Shown here: one piece after another, positions 11,399 through 22,649 of the stretch
Position numbering within the stretch: the stretch's first letter is position 1
How the letters are laid out: each line of letters starts with the position of its first letter
Assembly (NCBI GenBank): GCA_914767885.1
Contig: CAJZBQ010000013.1
Location: forward strand, 620,001 to 684,000
Length of the DNA: 64,000 bases
Reading direction: 5' to 3'
Source of the DNA: Blepharisma stoltei
Lineage: Eukaryota; Ciliophora; Heterotrichea; Heterotrichida; Blepharismidae
Made by a program: the position numbers and the translations under genes
Notes under the pieces: model-generated
Seen by the model: the letters and a program-made list of their open reading frames with translations, nothing else
Databases searched by the model: none
Told to the model about the DNA's origin: nothing

Positions 11399-12047
11399 AT
11401 TATGAGACTAAATAATATAATATCTATCATTTGGGATATAAATACCTAGAGTTGAAGCTAAGCTTTTATAATAAAATTACGAATGATTCAAAAAAAGACC
11501 AAGCATTCTTAATAATATATAAATTCGAAATTTGAGCTAAAAAAAGCTAAAAGAACGATAGTTGGCTATAAAGAAATATATTATATAAAGATATAAACCT
11601 TTTAATTAAAAATGAGATAGCTAAAATGACCTAATAAAAATTTCTATTATATTATCAGAATTATAAAATTAATAATGAAAGGCTTGTCTCCCGACACCAA
11701 ATTAAGAAACATACAAATAAATTATAGCAACGATACTAAGTATGTATCCCTTCTAGATTACTTTAGCCTTCAGTTTAAAACGAAAGAATAAGATTTTATC
11801 GATAAATTACACACTATTGAACTTTTTATGTTAGAAACAATTTAATTAAATCTAGTCTTGATCAGATAAAGATTGAGAGGAATGAGAATTTGTTGAAGAT
11901 TCACTAAAAGATTGTGAAGAAGGGCTACATATCATTTGACCGGATTTTTGGATAGTGCGAGAGTTGCCCTGGAAAAATTTGATCGAGATTTTTCGATAGT
12001 GTAGAGGAAGCATGAATTATCAAAAATTTTCCTGAGTCGATGTCAGG
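11399..12047. other. Intergenic with an imperfect repeat near 11940-12005
   Basis: Mostly AT-rich spacer. Between 11940 and 12005 two related blocks (TTTTTGGATAGTGCGAGA and TTTTTCGATAGTGTAGAG) occur in tandem; the same GATAGTGCG type of motif recurs near 57600-57960. Confidence 0.45.
11852..11930 (-). CDS. Ser/Gln-rich coding fragment, possible tail exon of the H2A gene
   Basis: On the minus strand a frame rich in Ser and Gln, including SSQSF and SSQSLSDQD, ends at TAG 11852-11854. It lies just 3' of the H2A gene, separated by a repeat-containing stretch (11935-12045). It could be a histone tail exon beyond an IES, but I could not find a junction that joins it convincingly. Low confidence. 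Confidence 0.25.
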
Positions 12048-12437
12048 CTATCAAGCTCTCCCTATTAAAAAGCAAACCCATGAAGAAGTTGCATTCGCAA
12101 GCTCAGTTCCATATGCAGCGCCTCTTAAGCTTATATCACCTAATAATGTTCCTAATTCTTCATCATGACTTATGGCATGTTTAATGTGTGATGGTTTTAT
12201 ACACTTTTTTTGTCTTTGCAAAGAAACATCTCCTGCTATATCAAGAACTTCAGCTGTGAGATATTCTAATACTGCAGTTAAAAAGACTGATGCCTTTTGG
12301 CTCGTTGACGGAGCAATATGAGCTTTTTTGATCTTTTTTGATATTTTAAAGATAGGGAAAATGAGATCACACGTTGAAGATTGAGAATCATGGTCAGATG
12401 AATTAGAGGCAAAAGAAAGCTTGTTTGGCTTTGACAT
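12048..12437 (-). CDS. Divergent histone H2A variant
   Basis: About 129 aa from the ATG at 12435-12437 (a second in-frame ATG lies 5 codons upstream); the penultimate TGA is Trp and TAG at 12048-12050 ends it. The core matches H2A: KASVFLTAVLEYLTAEVLD corresponds to the alpha-2 helix, then KKCIKPSHIKHAISHDEELG and LLGDISLRGA to alpha-3 and the docking start. It is strongly diverged in the N-tail and after the docking start, where the usual GGVxP segment is not visible. It is therefore a variant, not a core H2A. Another possibility is that an IES breaks the 3' part and a Ser/Gln-rich tail (11852-11930) belongs to it. Confidence 0.8.
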
Positions 12438-12452
12438 TATATAAAGAGGCAT

Positions 12453-12975
12453 TAGCTTATTATCTACTCCCCTTTAAATTCAATTTATATAGTAAACAGT
12501 ATTTTTTATTTAAAAAACTTAATACAATTTAATGTCATGAAAATAAAAAAATACCAATAGTCTGTTCTATTGTAAAAAGTGGAAGCAGAATACTATCTAA
12601 AGAAAGTTGGTACTTTTGATCAGTAATTTTTCTAAATTATTTTTTGTGGAGAATTTGCAAAGACAATTTTATAATAAGAGTTAACACTTCTTAAATTGAA
12701 ACATATTTTTAGCTCCAATTTTAGGGAGGAACAAATAAAATAAAGATATTTACAGAAAGTTAGTAAATATCTTATGATTTAAATAAAATTAATTAAATGT
12801 CCTTTACTTTATAATCGAAGAGATTTTGATTCTTCTCTTTGATTAAAACATGATGTTTACCTGAATTTTAATTTAAGATTTCTTTGATTTAAATTATGGT
12901 TGGAGAAAAGCTTATTTAGTTGTAAATGCTTGATTAAATTTATTTTTGTAAGAGCCATTTTAATTGATTTTTACT
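12453..12975. other. AT-rich intergenic stretch, nothing recognised
   Basis: Upstream region of the H2A gene; no motif I can support. Confidence 0.5.
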
Positions 12976-12993
12976 TTTATGCATATTTGTCTA

Positions 12994-13277
12994 CAGCAGA
13001 ATAGCAGGCGTTACGTCCTGGGCTATGAATTTACATCTTTGACGACAGGTGAACAGAAAACTCGCTTTTCGAAGAATCTAGGAGATAAACTCCATTTGCT
13101 TACCGCATGGAGACCCAGCGCTTCTGACATACTGGCAGCAAGTGCAAGCTCTCTTCCTTGAAGAGTAACCATGAAAGGCTGTGCTTGGACTGGCAAGCAA
13201 GCGGCAGAGCGGTACAGAAGTGAATGTGGGCTAAAGATCCTACCAGAAGCTTTTCTATAATCTTAATTAAGTTTAAA
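12994..13277 (+). mobile_element. 5'-truncated family A retroelement (R3)
   Basis: 284 bp between perfect 18-bp duplications TTTATGCATATTTGTCTA (12976-12993 and 13278-13295). It begins inside the family at GGCGTTACGTCC (compare 7582 in R2) and lacks the 5' part, as expected for incomplete reverse transcription. The 3' end is an A/T-rich tail. Confidence 0.85.
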
Positions 13278-13295
13278 TTTATGCATATTTGTCTA

Positions 13296-13810
13296 AATTT
13301 CCTTTGCACATAAATATATAATAGCCATATTTCTTTATAATATCAAAAATCGTTATAATATCAAAAATCGTTATAATTAAAAGAATCAATAATGAGTTAA
13401 ATGCAAGTTTTAATAATAGTCCTTGGAAATGAGTAAATTAAATGTATAGGCACGCTTATAATAACTTAATAATACAAATTTTCTGAAAACATTTTGAATC
13501 TTTTGATTATTTCTATTTTACAAAGATTTTTGAACTTTGATCTATATTGATTCAATTTATTAATTCGTTTACTTTAGTTTCTATTTATAACTCACTTGCC
13601 ACTTTATTAAATCATCCTTTTAAAACTTATCAGAATCATCATGAAGTGTGCTGAGTAATTTTCTTTATTTAAATCTCCTTTTTCATATCCCGTTCTTTCA
13701 TTCAACCTGAATTTTTTACCTCCTCATTTTCTCTGAATTAAAATAATTTCAAATTTCTCATTTCCTTTTATTTTATTACATCAACCATTCATAATTTATT
13801 ATTATAATTT
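13296..13810. other. AT-rich intergenic stretch
   Basis: Contains a small tandem duplication ATCAAAAATCGTTATAAT near 13346-13378; otherwise nothing recognised. Confidence 0.5.
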
Positions 13811-13960
13811 TATAGGAAATTCCCTAGAATACGGCAGGCGATTGAAGAGTTAGCAAATGAGTCTATCTCTAGTTAGCTTGATCAACCTGAGGTGGTTCAA
13901 TAACTAGAGAGTTTCCCTCCATCACTTGACTTATCAGGCAATTCTAGAGAATTCCTTATA
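13811..13960. mobile_element. Palindromic IES/MITE candidate upstream of the USP gene
   Basis: Imperfect terminal inverted repeats TATAGGAAATTCCCTAGAAT and ATTCTAGAGAATTCCTTATA. Inside, CTCTAGTTA and TAACTAGAG form a second nested hairpin around a TTGATCAACC-type core. It lies about 130 bp upstream of the USP start, so it could separate the promoter in germline DNA. No coding frame is available to test excision. Confidence 0.55.
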
Positions 13961-14093
13961 TATTTTCTCGACTCTCTTAGTCATTTGACAACAAAACTTA
14001 AAATTATTGTAAACAGTTTTCCATCTTTGCTGGATGTAAAACAGCATCCTGAAAACGGGCGAAAAAATAGGGGTTAAATAAAATATTAATAGA

Positions 14094-15332
14094 ATGGGAA
14101 GTGGTTGCTGCAAGAACGCACTCGAAGATATTGAAGTAGAAAACAGCAAAGCGAAATCTGGTAACTCAGGAAACGTAAGTTTAAACACGACTTTTTCAAT
14201 TCTTGAAGACAACTATGATTCAATCCCAAACCTCCTTAATAAGCGATCACCAAAAAATGCCAAATCTGTTAATGGGCTTTCTGGGCTAGAAAACGTAGGG
14301 AATAGCTGCTATATAAATGCAGCATTACAATGCATACTTAACTGCCAACCATTAGCTGATTATTTTCTGTCAGATGTTTACAAAAAAGACATCAAGGCAT
14401 CGATGACTATGAAAGGACAAGTAACAATAGCTTTGGCAGAAATTGTGAAAACTTATTGGAAAGATGGGTTTGATGTTATCGTGCCAAGATATTTGGTACA
14501 AGAAATTTGAAACAATGCTTCTACAATTGAAGCTGGGAAAGAAAATGATGTTCATGAATTAATGTCGTTTTTGCTTGACCGGCTTCACCAAGATTTAAAT
14601 AGAGCTTTTATTAGCCCAGCTCTTGGGTGTATTGACATAAATGACAATACACAGGAAACAAAAGCAGCTAAAGCTTGGCAGCTTCATTTAGGAAGCCACT
14701 CATCGATTATTGTGGATCTTTTCCAAGGGCAGCTTCGGTCTACAGTAACATGTAAAGAATGTTCTTTCCAATCACAAAAATTCGATGAGTTTTCGTCACT
14801 AAGCCTGCCTATTCCACAGCGAGGGAGCTCTTTTACTTTAAACGACTGTCTAAAAGAATTCACTACAAAAGAAGAGCTAGAAAAAGCGTGGTTTTGCCCA
14901 AGATGCAATAAATCTGTAAAAGCATTTAAAAAATTCGACATTTGGAAAGTCCCACCAATTCTTGTGATTCACTTAAAACGATTTAAGCTAATCAACAAAG
15001 AAGTTCAAAAAATAGAAAACTTCGTGGATTACCCAATAAAAGATTTAAATTTAAGCAAGTTTGTGTCTGGGCCACAAAGAGAAAAACCAGTGTATGACCT
15101 GTATGCGAAAATTGACCATGAAGGAAATATGGGATCTGGGCATTATACAGCGACAGCAAAAAATAGGAATAATACTGCGTGACATTTATTTGATGACTCA
15201 AATGTGTATTCGGTAGTCCCAGAGCAGTGCGTAGACGAAAACGCATATGTATTGTTTTATCAGAAGGTCAGTGTTGATAAATACTTTAGGCAGTCAAAAA
15301 ATAAGCCAAACAATTGGCCTCATGTAATTTAG
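14094..15332 (+). CDS. Ubiquitin-specific protease (USP, peptidase C19)
   Basis: 412 aa from ATG 14094 to TAG 15330-15332, with TGA at two Trp positions. The Cys box is [17 protein letters not shown] (about residues 63-79; catalytic Cys in NSCY), and the His box [11 protein letters not shown] lies about residue 345. The TGA after it gives WHLFDDS, the conserved family motif, which is direct evidence for UGA=Trp. A zinc-binding pair CKEC and CPRC is present in the finger region. The N-terminus MGSGCC suggests myristoylation plus palmitoylation, so the enzyme probably acts at membranes. It removes ubiquitin from substrates; the substrate cannot be told. Its tail faces the RCC1 gene, 85 nt away. 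Confidence 0.95.
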
Positions 15333-15417
15333 AAGATTTGCACACAATTTTTATATTACTTTTACAATTGTATGTAAAAGATTAAATAATATTGCTTTTA
15401 TAAAAAATATACAAATT

Positions 15418-18400
15418 TTAAATATTTTCTGAGTTCAAATCTTGCATTTGTCTCTCGATTCTTGCTCGAGATTCCATTAGGGCAGCGATTTTAGCTTTTA
15501 CATCAGTTTTAGAAGGAGTGGATTGAAGAGATCTATCTTCCCTCCAAACGTAAATATTTTTTATTTTACTAATAAAAATCTTAACATAAAATTATTAAAA
15601 ATTTATATTGATATAAATTGGAGTAAAAGTAGCAGATGTGTTTTCTTTAGATTTAAACGGTGATGGTCTTTCTGGCGATCTTCTGCTTGGAGATGAAACT
15701 CGTAAATGCCTCAATGGTGATTCAACTTCGGTAGATTCCATCAGCCTTGAAGCAGTTGAAGCTATAGCGCTTTCCCGAGGATGGCGCGGAATGGCGCCAT
15801 CCTCGGGAAAGTCAACTAAGCATCCACACGGGAACTGGGAGTTCCACGTGTGGATGCCATTTTTGACATGTGGGATCCAACTTCCACATGTCAAAATGGC
15901 ATCCACACGTGGAACTCCCAGTTCCCGTGTGGATGCCTTCCTGGCTTTCCCGAGGATGGCGCCATTCTGTGCCATCCTCGGGAAAGCGCTATAGACGATC
16001 TTGGTGCTCTTTTTGCAGCTCTTTTCTTGATGGAGATTTAGAAGGGGAAGTTGGAGAATAATCTTCCTTAAAATGAGGCAGAGATTCAATATCATGAATA
16101 GAAGGAGAACGATTTCTTGGGCTTTTAGATGCAGGAGATGGCTTGCCATAAGGCGATAGTGGAATTGATCTCATAGGGGTATTCAACAAAGTAATTGCCC
16201 TTTCTTTGTACTCCTTAGCCCTCTGAGCTAATTCTTTTTGCAAATTATCAAAAAGCTGTTGATTTTTCATCTGCAAATCAGCAAGTTCTTCAGAAAGCTT
16301 GTTCTTATCAAATTCTGATTGATTATAATGATTTTTCCAATCCTCACCTATTTTGGTTACCTGATCTAAAAGGGCATTTTTTTCTTCAAGCTGCTGATGC
16401 AACTTTTCAATCTCATATTTCATGTCATCAAATGAACTTTTGAGGTATTTACTCTCTGCAATTTTATCTGATAAATCTTTTCCTATTGATTCTATGTCAG
16501 CTGATATCGCAAGATTGATGCTTTCTTTTTCTTTAAGATTTTCTTGAAGTATTGATTGCTGATATCTTGCTTCTTTGAGCTCATTTTGGATATTTTCATT
16601 TTCTACAGACTTATTGTCGAGTAGATTTTTATATTCTTCTATATTTTGATAGGTACTTTACTTATATGGTTAATAACTCTTAATAAAAATTGACATAATA
16701 AAGGAAGGAAATTAAAGTTTTGCATTAAAATATTGGTCTTGAGTGCTATTTTTGCAATAAAAATATTTACTAGGCATATTTTCTAGCCTTAATCTTTCAT
16801 TTTCTTGGCTAAAATTATCTGAATTATACTGAAGCTGGGCTATTAATGAGTCCTTTTGATCGATTTGAATTTTACCCTTATGAATTTCTTCTTGCAGCGA
16901 ATTGAAGCTGCTTTGAGACAACTTTTGGATTTCTTCCAGCTTATATTGAAGTTGAGCAATTAGTGAATCTTTTTGATCATTTTTTAATTTTCCTTGTCTA
17001 ATTTCTTCTTGCAATGCATCAAAACTATTTTGCGATAAATTTTGCACTTCTTCAAGCTTATTTTGAGAAATATTTAATAAATCATCTAGTCTGCGTCTAT
17101 GAGAGTTGGCTGCTTCAAAGTCTCTTTCAATCTGCTTTCGCCTTATTTTTTCTTCTTCTAACTGTGCCTTTAAGTCTCTGTTTTCTAAAATAACTGACTC
17201 CTTTTCTTTAACAAATAAATTATTCTATAAACTATAAATACATATTTTTAAAAAATCTTTTATTTATGACAGTTTTTGTATGAGTTAGCATATCAAGTTT
17301 TTGGTTTTCTAATTTTGACTGATGAATGAATTCATCCAATGATCGCTTTAATCTCATATTTTCCTCTTTTAAAGACTTGTTTTCAGTGGATGATAAATAG
17401 TTTGTGTGGTTAGCTTCTTCTAAGTTTTTCTTTAATATTGACATGTCCCTTGCTAGTTCTTGATTGATGGCAGATATTTCTAACAATCTTGATTGTTGAT
17501 AGCTTTGGTCATCTTTTAATCTCATTTTCTCATCAATTTCTATTTGCATATGCTGGCTGCTAGCCTTCAGCTCTGCATAAGCTTCGCTTACAGCTTGCAA
17601 TTCTGCTCGATTAGCTCTATACTCTCTCATAACTTGATCCAGTCTCAAATTCAATTCATCAATCTGATTATTTTTCGAAAAAATTTCTGTTTCCACTTCA
17701 TGATTATTATGTGGAATATAAGAAAAGCTTTTATTTACACTGATGGGTGCAGATTTACCATCATATCTTCATGGACTTTTTATTTCATTTTTTAATTTTT
17801 CCAATTTATCTCCAGATCCAAAACTCCCATTTCTTTTTAAATGCTTCTTATTAGATTGCTCAGCTGACAGTCTTCTTTTTAAATAGGAAGGCTTTTGCAC
17901 ACTTTTTGCTTCTTTTATTTCTGAATTTTTCTGAGGAGTTTTAGTCTTTAATGGGGTATTTTCTCTGGATTTTGGCTGAGATGAACGACCTTTTGTTATG
18001 TCACTTCCTAGCGCTAGACAGGAATTCGATCCGCAAGATATAAATTTTACTTGTTTGCCTTGTAGACCTATAATAGGGACAGGCTTTACGCGAGTTTCAT
18101 AGTCTCCAGTTCCAAGTTCACCGTTTGAATTTGATCCCCAAGCATATACTGAAAAGTTATTATCAATTGCCATGCCAAAGCACCCACCAACTCCTATATC
18201 TCTTATTGGATTTGCAAAACTGAATCTTTGAGGCACTAGAAATTCTCCAAAGATTCCAGTGCCTCACACATAGACTTGGCCTTTGTCACTTAGCACCGCT
18301 GTGTGGTTTCCACAAGCAATTTTTGATATAAAAATCCCATCAAGATTTTGAACCTGTTTTGGAATACTAACACTTTTTTTATTGCCAAGGCCTAATTGTC

Positions 18401-19155
18401 CAAAGGAATTTCCTCCCATCATATAGACTGATCCTGATTTTGTTATAAATCCAGTATGAAATACTCCACAAGATACTTGCAGAATTTCTTCATTTGATTG
18501 AATTCTTATTGGGAGCATTTCTCTTTCTCGACGTCCTGTGCCTAATTGTCCTGCTTCTCCGGCACCAAATAAAAATAAAATTCCGCTTTCATAGCCGTCA
18601 TCGCCCAGAATTGCAGTATGCCGAGATCTATTAATTTTAAAAATAAAAAAATTTTAAAAAAATATAATGAAAAGATGGAAAAAATAATAAGCGAGATCCA
18701 CAAGACACCTTTTTGCATCGAATAAAATCGGGTATTTTAACTTTTACAGGCGATCATTGTGTGTCTGAAGTTCCGTTACCTAAAGCTCCAAATTCTCCAA
18801 CACCCCATGAAAAAGCATACCCTTCTTCTGTGATAACTACTGTATGACCCCATCCACATGATACAGATGATGCTCTATAAAGAGATAAATATTCTACTAA
18901 GCAAGGAGAAGGGCATTGTTTAACTGATTGATCGCCAATCCCTAATCTTCCTTCACTGTTACTTCCCATAGTAAAAACATGCCCAGATTGAGTTATGAAG
19001 CATGAATGCTGTTCACTGCATGAAATATCTTTTATTAGCACATTAAAGCTGCAAAATCTCGGCACAGGATATGTCTTACTAGCTTGTTTTGTTCCAAGTC
19101 CTAATTGTCCAAAATGATCGCCACCCCACGCAAAAACTTCTGTATACTCTTCCAT
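15418..19155 (-). CDS. RCC1-repeat protein with long coiled coil, five IESs
   Basis: After removing five inserts (18622-18691, 17209-17260, 16642-16725, 15763-15991, 15551-15613; 498 nt) the gene is 1080 codons, in frame throughout, with TGA as Trp (for example after the KNEIKSP segment). Residues 1 to about 390 hold RCC1 repeats (FAWGGDHFGQLGLG, FTMGSNSEGRLGIG, FSWGVGEFGALGNG, MMGGNSFGQLGLG, YAWGSNSNGELGTG), a seven-bladed propeller. A basic Ser/Lys linker follows, then about 450 residues of coiled coil and a Ser/Pro-rich tail. RCC1 propellers occur in Ran-GEFs and in many scaffold proteins; the coiled coil argues for a scaffold or cytoskeletal role. It converges on the USP gene. Confidence 0.85.
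15551..15613. other. Short TA-bounded IES (63 bp)
   Basis: AT-only insert with in-frame stops; joining at TA (15551-15552 and 15614-15615) continues the coding frame through ITE-type codons ATT TAC GTT TGG to the last 30 residues of the RCC1/coiled-coil protein. Confidence 0.75.
15763..15991. mobile_element. IES made of nested perfect palindromes (229 bp)
   Basis: TA-bounded. The outer arms TATAGCGCTTTCCCGAGGAT are inverted at the other end; each arm is itself palindromic around GGCGCCAT; a middle pair of arms (CATCCACACGGGAACTGGGA and inverse) is again palindromic around CCACGTGTGG; and the centre is GACATGTGGGATCC and inverse. Excision at TA gives D-R-L-A-S in frame. GC content is far above the host gene. 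Confidence 0.85.
16642..16725. other. Short TA-bounded IES (84 bp)
   Basis: AT-rich insert with stops in the coiled-coil region. Joining at TA restores QYFIEEYK and keeps the frame. Confidence 0.7.
17209..17260. other. Short TA-bounded IES (52 bp)
   Basis: AT-only insert. Joining TA at 17209-17210 with TA at 17261-17262 gives TVINKEKESV in frame within the coiled coil. Confidence 0.7.
18622..18691. other. Short IES (70 bp) with a 7-bp repeat lacking TA
   Basis: Flanked by CGAGATC (18622-18628 and 18692-18698). Removing the insert and one repeat restores the RCC1 motif VSCGSRHTAILGDDG and the frame. I found no TA pair that restores the RCC1 spacing. Confidence 0.75.
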
Positions 19156-19247
19156 TTTAACGACCTTTTTAAATTATTTGAATTTTATTAATCGTTCTTA
19201 GAATTTTTTTAACTTTTGCATTTAAATGAATTCATTTTATTGCAAAT

Positions 19248-21587
19248 TTATTGGGAATTTTTAACAATAACTCTATCTAAGCTGAGTCTTTTGTTATGTC
19301 TTAATCGTGATCTCTCAAATGATTTCTCTGCATCATCCATAATATAGGAGCTTTGGAAAACCATTGAGTCTTTTAGCTCTGGAATCACAGGCTGCGCATA
19401 GAACGATTTATTTGTTGTGTGGAAATATGTGTCTCCTCTTAGTCCATATACATTATTAGGATTATATGGTAAAAGATATACAAAATTTCCACCATCCTGA
19501 GTATTTTCGCTTTCTATATCTGCATCAGGATTTTCCCAATTGTATTGTACTCCAATGGAAAGCTCTTTAAGATCTTTCATTTTTAAATCAGAGGTTGTCA
19601 TGACAGCAACATCAGTGACAGACACTGAATTTCCATTTTCTCCAATTTTTATTCTTGGGACTGGCTTTAAATAGTCTTCATGTGGAGGTTCTGAAGAAGG
19701 AATTGAATGATTTTCCCATCTCATAGAAAAATCTTCATCATTCACTTGGCTACTACTTTGAGGGTTTTTATTAATTTTGAATTTTGGTTTATTTGGAGAG
19801 GAGGGTGTAGTTTCTTCGGAATTTTCATGAGGATGATTTTTATTCTTTGGAGATTGTGCTGGGATATTTATTTTTATTTTATCTGATTTTAAGTTGGTGT
19901 TTGAAGTTTCATACTGGGCTTCTTCCACTTTTGTTAGCTGATTATGGCGAGGCCTATGAGATGAAACTATAGTTGATTGGGAATTATTTGTGTCTGTACT
20001 CAATTTTGATAAGGGTCTTGCAGACTCTGAGTTTGTTTGATCTCTGCTGTATGAAGTTGAGTTGAATTTATTTTCTTTTCTATTCAAAGTTTCGTGCTCT
20101 CCTAAAGTGGAGTTTGAGTCAGAATTATTAGACGAGCTTTCTTTATATTCATTTTTGGTTCTTATTGGAGATCGCTTTTTAATTGTTTTGTGGTCCATAG
20201 TTCGCTCTTGGTCGATTTGATCAATTTCATAGTTCGATCCTGAGTCTTCATTATTTTTATTTCCTTGTCTTATTCTTTTAACTTCTGAAGCTCCAAGCTT
20301 ACTTTCATTTAATTCATTGTCTCTGGATGTCTGCCTAGAATGGTTCTCACTCCCATTGCGCTTTGAATTTCGAGAAGAATTGATTGGAGATGAGCCTCTT
20401 AGGTGTTCTGTTATTGCTTGAGGACTTTCTTGCTCTTTATTATCTCCTTTTTTTCCTTTTCTTTCTTCCAAATATTTTAGCTTTTCTTCTTTCTCTTTTA
20501 CTGAAAATTCTAATTTTTCAATATTTTTCATCAGTTGTGTGATTTTTCCATATTGACTTTCGAGTTTATCTTGCATTAATGAATTTTCCATAATTTTTTC
20601 GTTGTTTTCTTTTTTTAAATTTTCCAACTCACTTTTCAAAAGTTCATTATCTCTCTTTACGTTTATCAATTCACTCATGCATCCATCTATTTCTCTTTTA
20701 ACTCTTATCAAATCATTTGCTAGATTTGTTTTTTCTTGCTCTAGAAAATTAGCTAAAGATTGCTTATTTGATAGTTCTCCTTTGATCTTTTCATTGTTAT
20801 TTAAGGCTGCTTGAAATTGTCCTTGCAGTTTTTCAATTTGTGCATTTGCATCTTCTAAGGTTTTTGGGTCCACATAAGGCGCATAAGTTTGACAGTCAGC
20901 ATCAGATCTGTCACATCTGTTTTCGAATACTTTTAAAACTCTATGTGCAGTGCTTCTCTGTAAAATTTTAAATTTTCTCATCAATCCAGTTTCTAATTCA
21001 TCAGGATTTAATAAATTCATATCAAAAATTTTCAGTGTCGGAATTTCTCTTTCTTTGCTCATTTCTTGATACAGTTCAGATAAAACTTCTGTAGTAGCTC
21101 CACTTTGGATCTCATAAAGTCTCTTCGCCTTTTGTTTAAGATGTTGAAACTCATTATCATCAGATCCAAAAAGTTCATCAATTTCTGCTTTGATTTTTTC
21201 TTCTTCAATTCTCATCGATTTTACAAGCTCTTCAGAGGCCCCTTGAAGTTCAAGAATTTTACATTCTAGCTCTTTGACTTGCTTCTGTAATGAAAGTTTG
21301 GAAACTTTATTTATTTTGTTTTGAGTTTTGAATTCTTCAAAAATGTTTAAAAACAAATTTTTCATATGAGAGTTTATTCTGGAAACGGAGCTTGCTGATT
21401 CTTGGGAGTGAGTTTTCATCATAGGAATGATTTCATCATAGCATTGTTGCCATAATTCAAACTCTTCAGTTAATGAAGATAAGGATTTAACTGATTTTTT
21501 TTGAGATTTTTGGATTTCATATGACTCAATTCTTTCTAGCATTTCTCATTTCGTTTGCTTTCCACTAGATTTAACTTTCGGTTCCAT
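19248..21587 (-). CDS. Long coiled-coil protein (779 aa)
   Basis: ATG at 21585-21587; one TGA (Trp) precedes the next Met at residue 16. Residues about 60-370 are predicted coiled coil (heptad-like Leu, Glu and Lys runs such as QKQVKELECKILELQG). Residues about 380-620 are a low-complexity Ser, Asn, Glu and Lys-rich region with SPNK/SPIR sites that could be phosphorylated. The C-terminal 150 residues look more ordered (NPNNVYGLRGDTYFHT). No family recognised; a cytoskeletal or basal-body role would be a guess. It lies head-on behind the RCC1 gene on the same strand with a 92-nt gap. Confidence 0.8.
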
Positions 21588-21655
21588 GAACTCAGAAATT
21601 ATCATATCATCCTGTGAGTAGTTATACACAACTACTATATATATATTCCATTGAT

Positions 21656-21985
21656 TTATATAAAGACTACATGAAGGCTATTTATGATTAATAGTATAAC
21701 TGATTTTGAACAAATTCCAGCTGTTCTGCACTTAGGAGATATCGATCCTGTTTCTCGAGGAGTCTGATTGAAAAATTTGCGAATGTTTTGTGGATCATAA
21801 AATGTTTGGGATTTCTCATTAGGAAACACATAGAAATTAAATTCTGGGGAAGTAACTTGTGGGGTCATCCTTGTAATTTGTTGGCTCACTTCTCGAGCCT
21901 TGCTTGATATTGGAGGTAATGATTTTTTAGGATTTGACGAAGGTCGAGATATTTTTGAGTCGACTGAAGAATGCCGTTTATTCAT
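21656..21985 (-). CDS. Small basic Ser/Pro-rich protein (109 aa)
   Basis: ATG at 21983-21985, stop at 21656. The first 80 residues are Ser, Lys and Pro-rich (KKSLPPISSKAREVSQQ); the last 15 are hydrophobic (VILLIINSLHVVFI), which may be a tail anchor or may be out-of-frame translation past an unseen intron. No family recognised. Confidence 0.5.
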   Translation of the reverse strand: MNKRHSSVDSKISRPSSNPKKSLPPISSKAREVSQQITRMTPQVTSPEFNFYVFPNEKSQTFYDPQNIRKFFNQTPRETGSISPKCRTAGICSKSVILLIINSLHVVFI

Positions 21986-22096
21986 TTATTGAACTTATAT
22001 GAAATATTTATATTAAAACTGAAATAAAACTCATTTATTTGCATGAATATTTATCAAACTCATATAAAAATATAAGTCAAAAAGAAATTAATAGTT

Positions 22097-22378
22097 TTAA
22101 TCGCAAAATTCTTTAGCGTGCAAAAGTTTTTTTCCCATTCCAAATCTTTGCAGGTCTCCATAAATTTCTTTGAAAACTTCCACAGCTTCATTATATTTCG
22201 AAATTCCTAAAAGAAGCACTCCTTTCCAATACATTGCCTTCGTTCTCAGTATATCTTGCTTTTCTTCATTTTTTTCATATCTGAGATATAATAAATAATC
22301 ATCAAGTGCGCATAGCCCATCTTCCATATGAACCTTAAATTTTCCTGCTATTTTTCCTATTTTATATAGCTCATCCAT
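22097..22378 (-). CDS. TPR-like 3' exon or separate small gene (93 aa)
   Basis: An open frame with ATG at 22376-22378 and a helical-repeat character (MYWKGVLLLGISKYNEAVEVFKE is TPR-like). It follows the TPR gene at 22650-25175 on the same strand, so it is probably that protein's C-terminus beyond an AT-rich insert (about 22380-22650). I could not find a junction that joins the two in frame, so it may also be its own gene. Confidence 0.45.
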   Translation of the reverse strand: MDELYKIGKIAGKFKVHMEDGLCALDDYLLYLRYEKNEEKQDILRTKAMYWKGVLLLGISKYNEAVEVFKEIYGDLQRFGMGKKLLHAKEFCD

Positions 22379-22649
22379 TGAAAAACGAGCAAAAAATTTG
22401 TTTATTTTTTTGGGTATAAAAATTATATGGGCTTTTTCTTTGAAAAAAAATTATATAAATTTTAAAATTTTCATAAACAAGAAATATATAAATTAATCTG
22501 TTCAGTATATTTTTTCCATTCAATTTTTAAAATAGAGCAATTTTTATGTAAACTTTTGTTTTATGCAGCATTAAATTAGGTATCAAGCTATTTATAGAAA
22601 TTATACTTTTAACTATAAAAAATAAAATTTCGTCAAATTAAAAGGTAGA

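Noticed and set aside
15595-16149. A continuous frame through the palindromic insert
   Set aside because: The frame through the palindrome is an accident of its GC content; the coding parts on the two sides are in different frames and join at TA.
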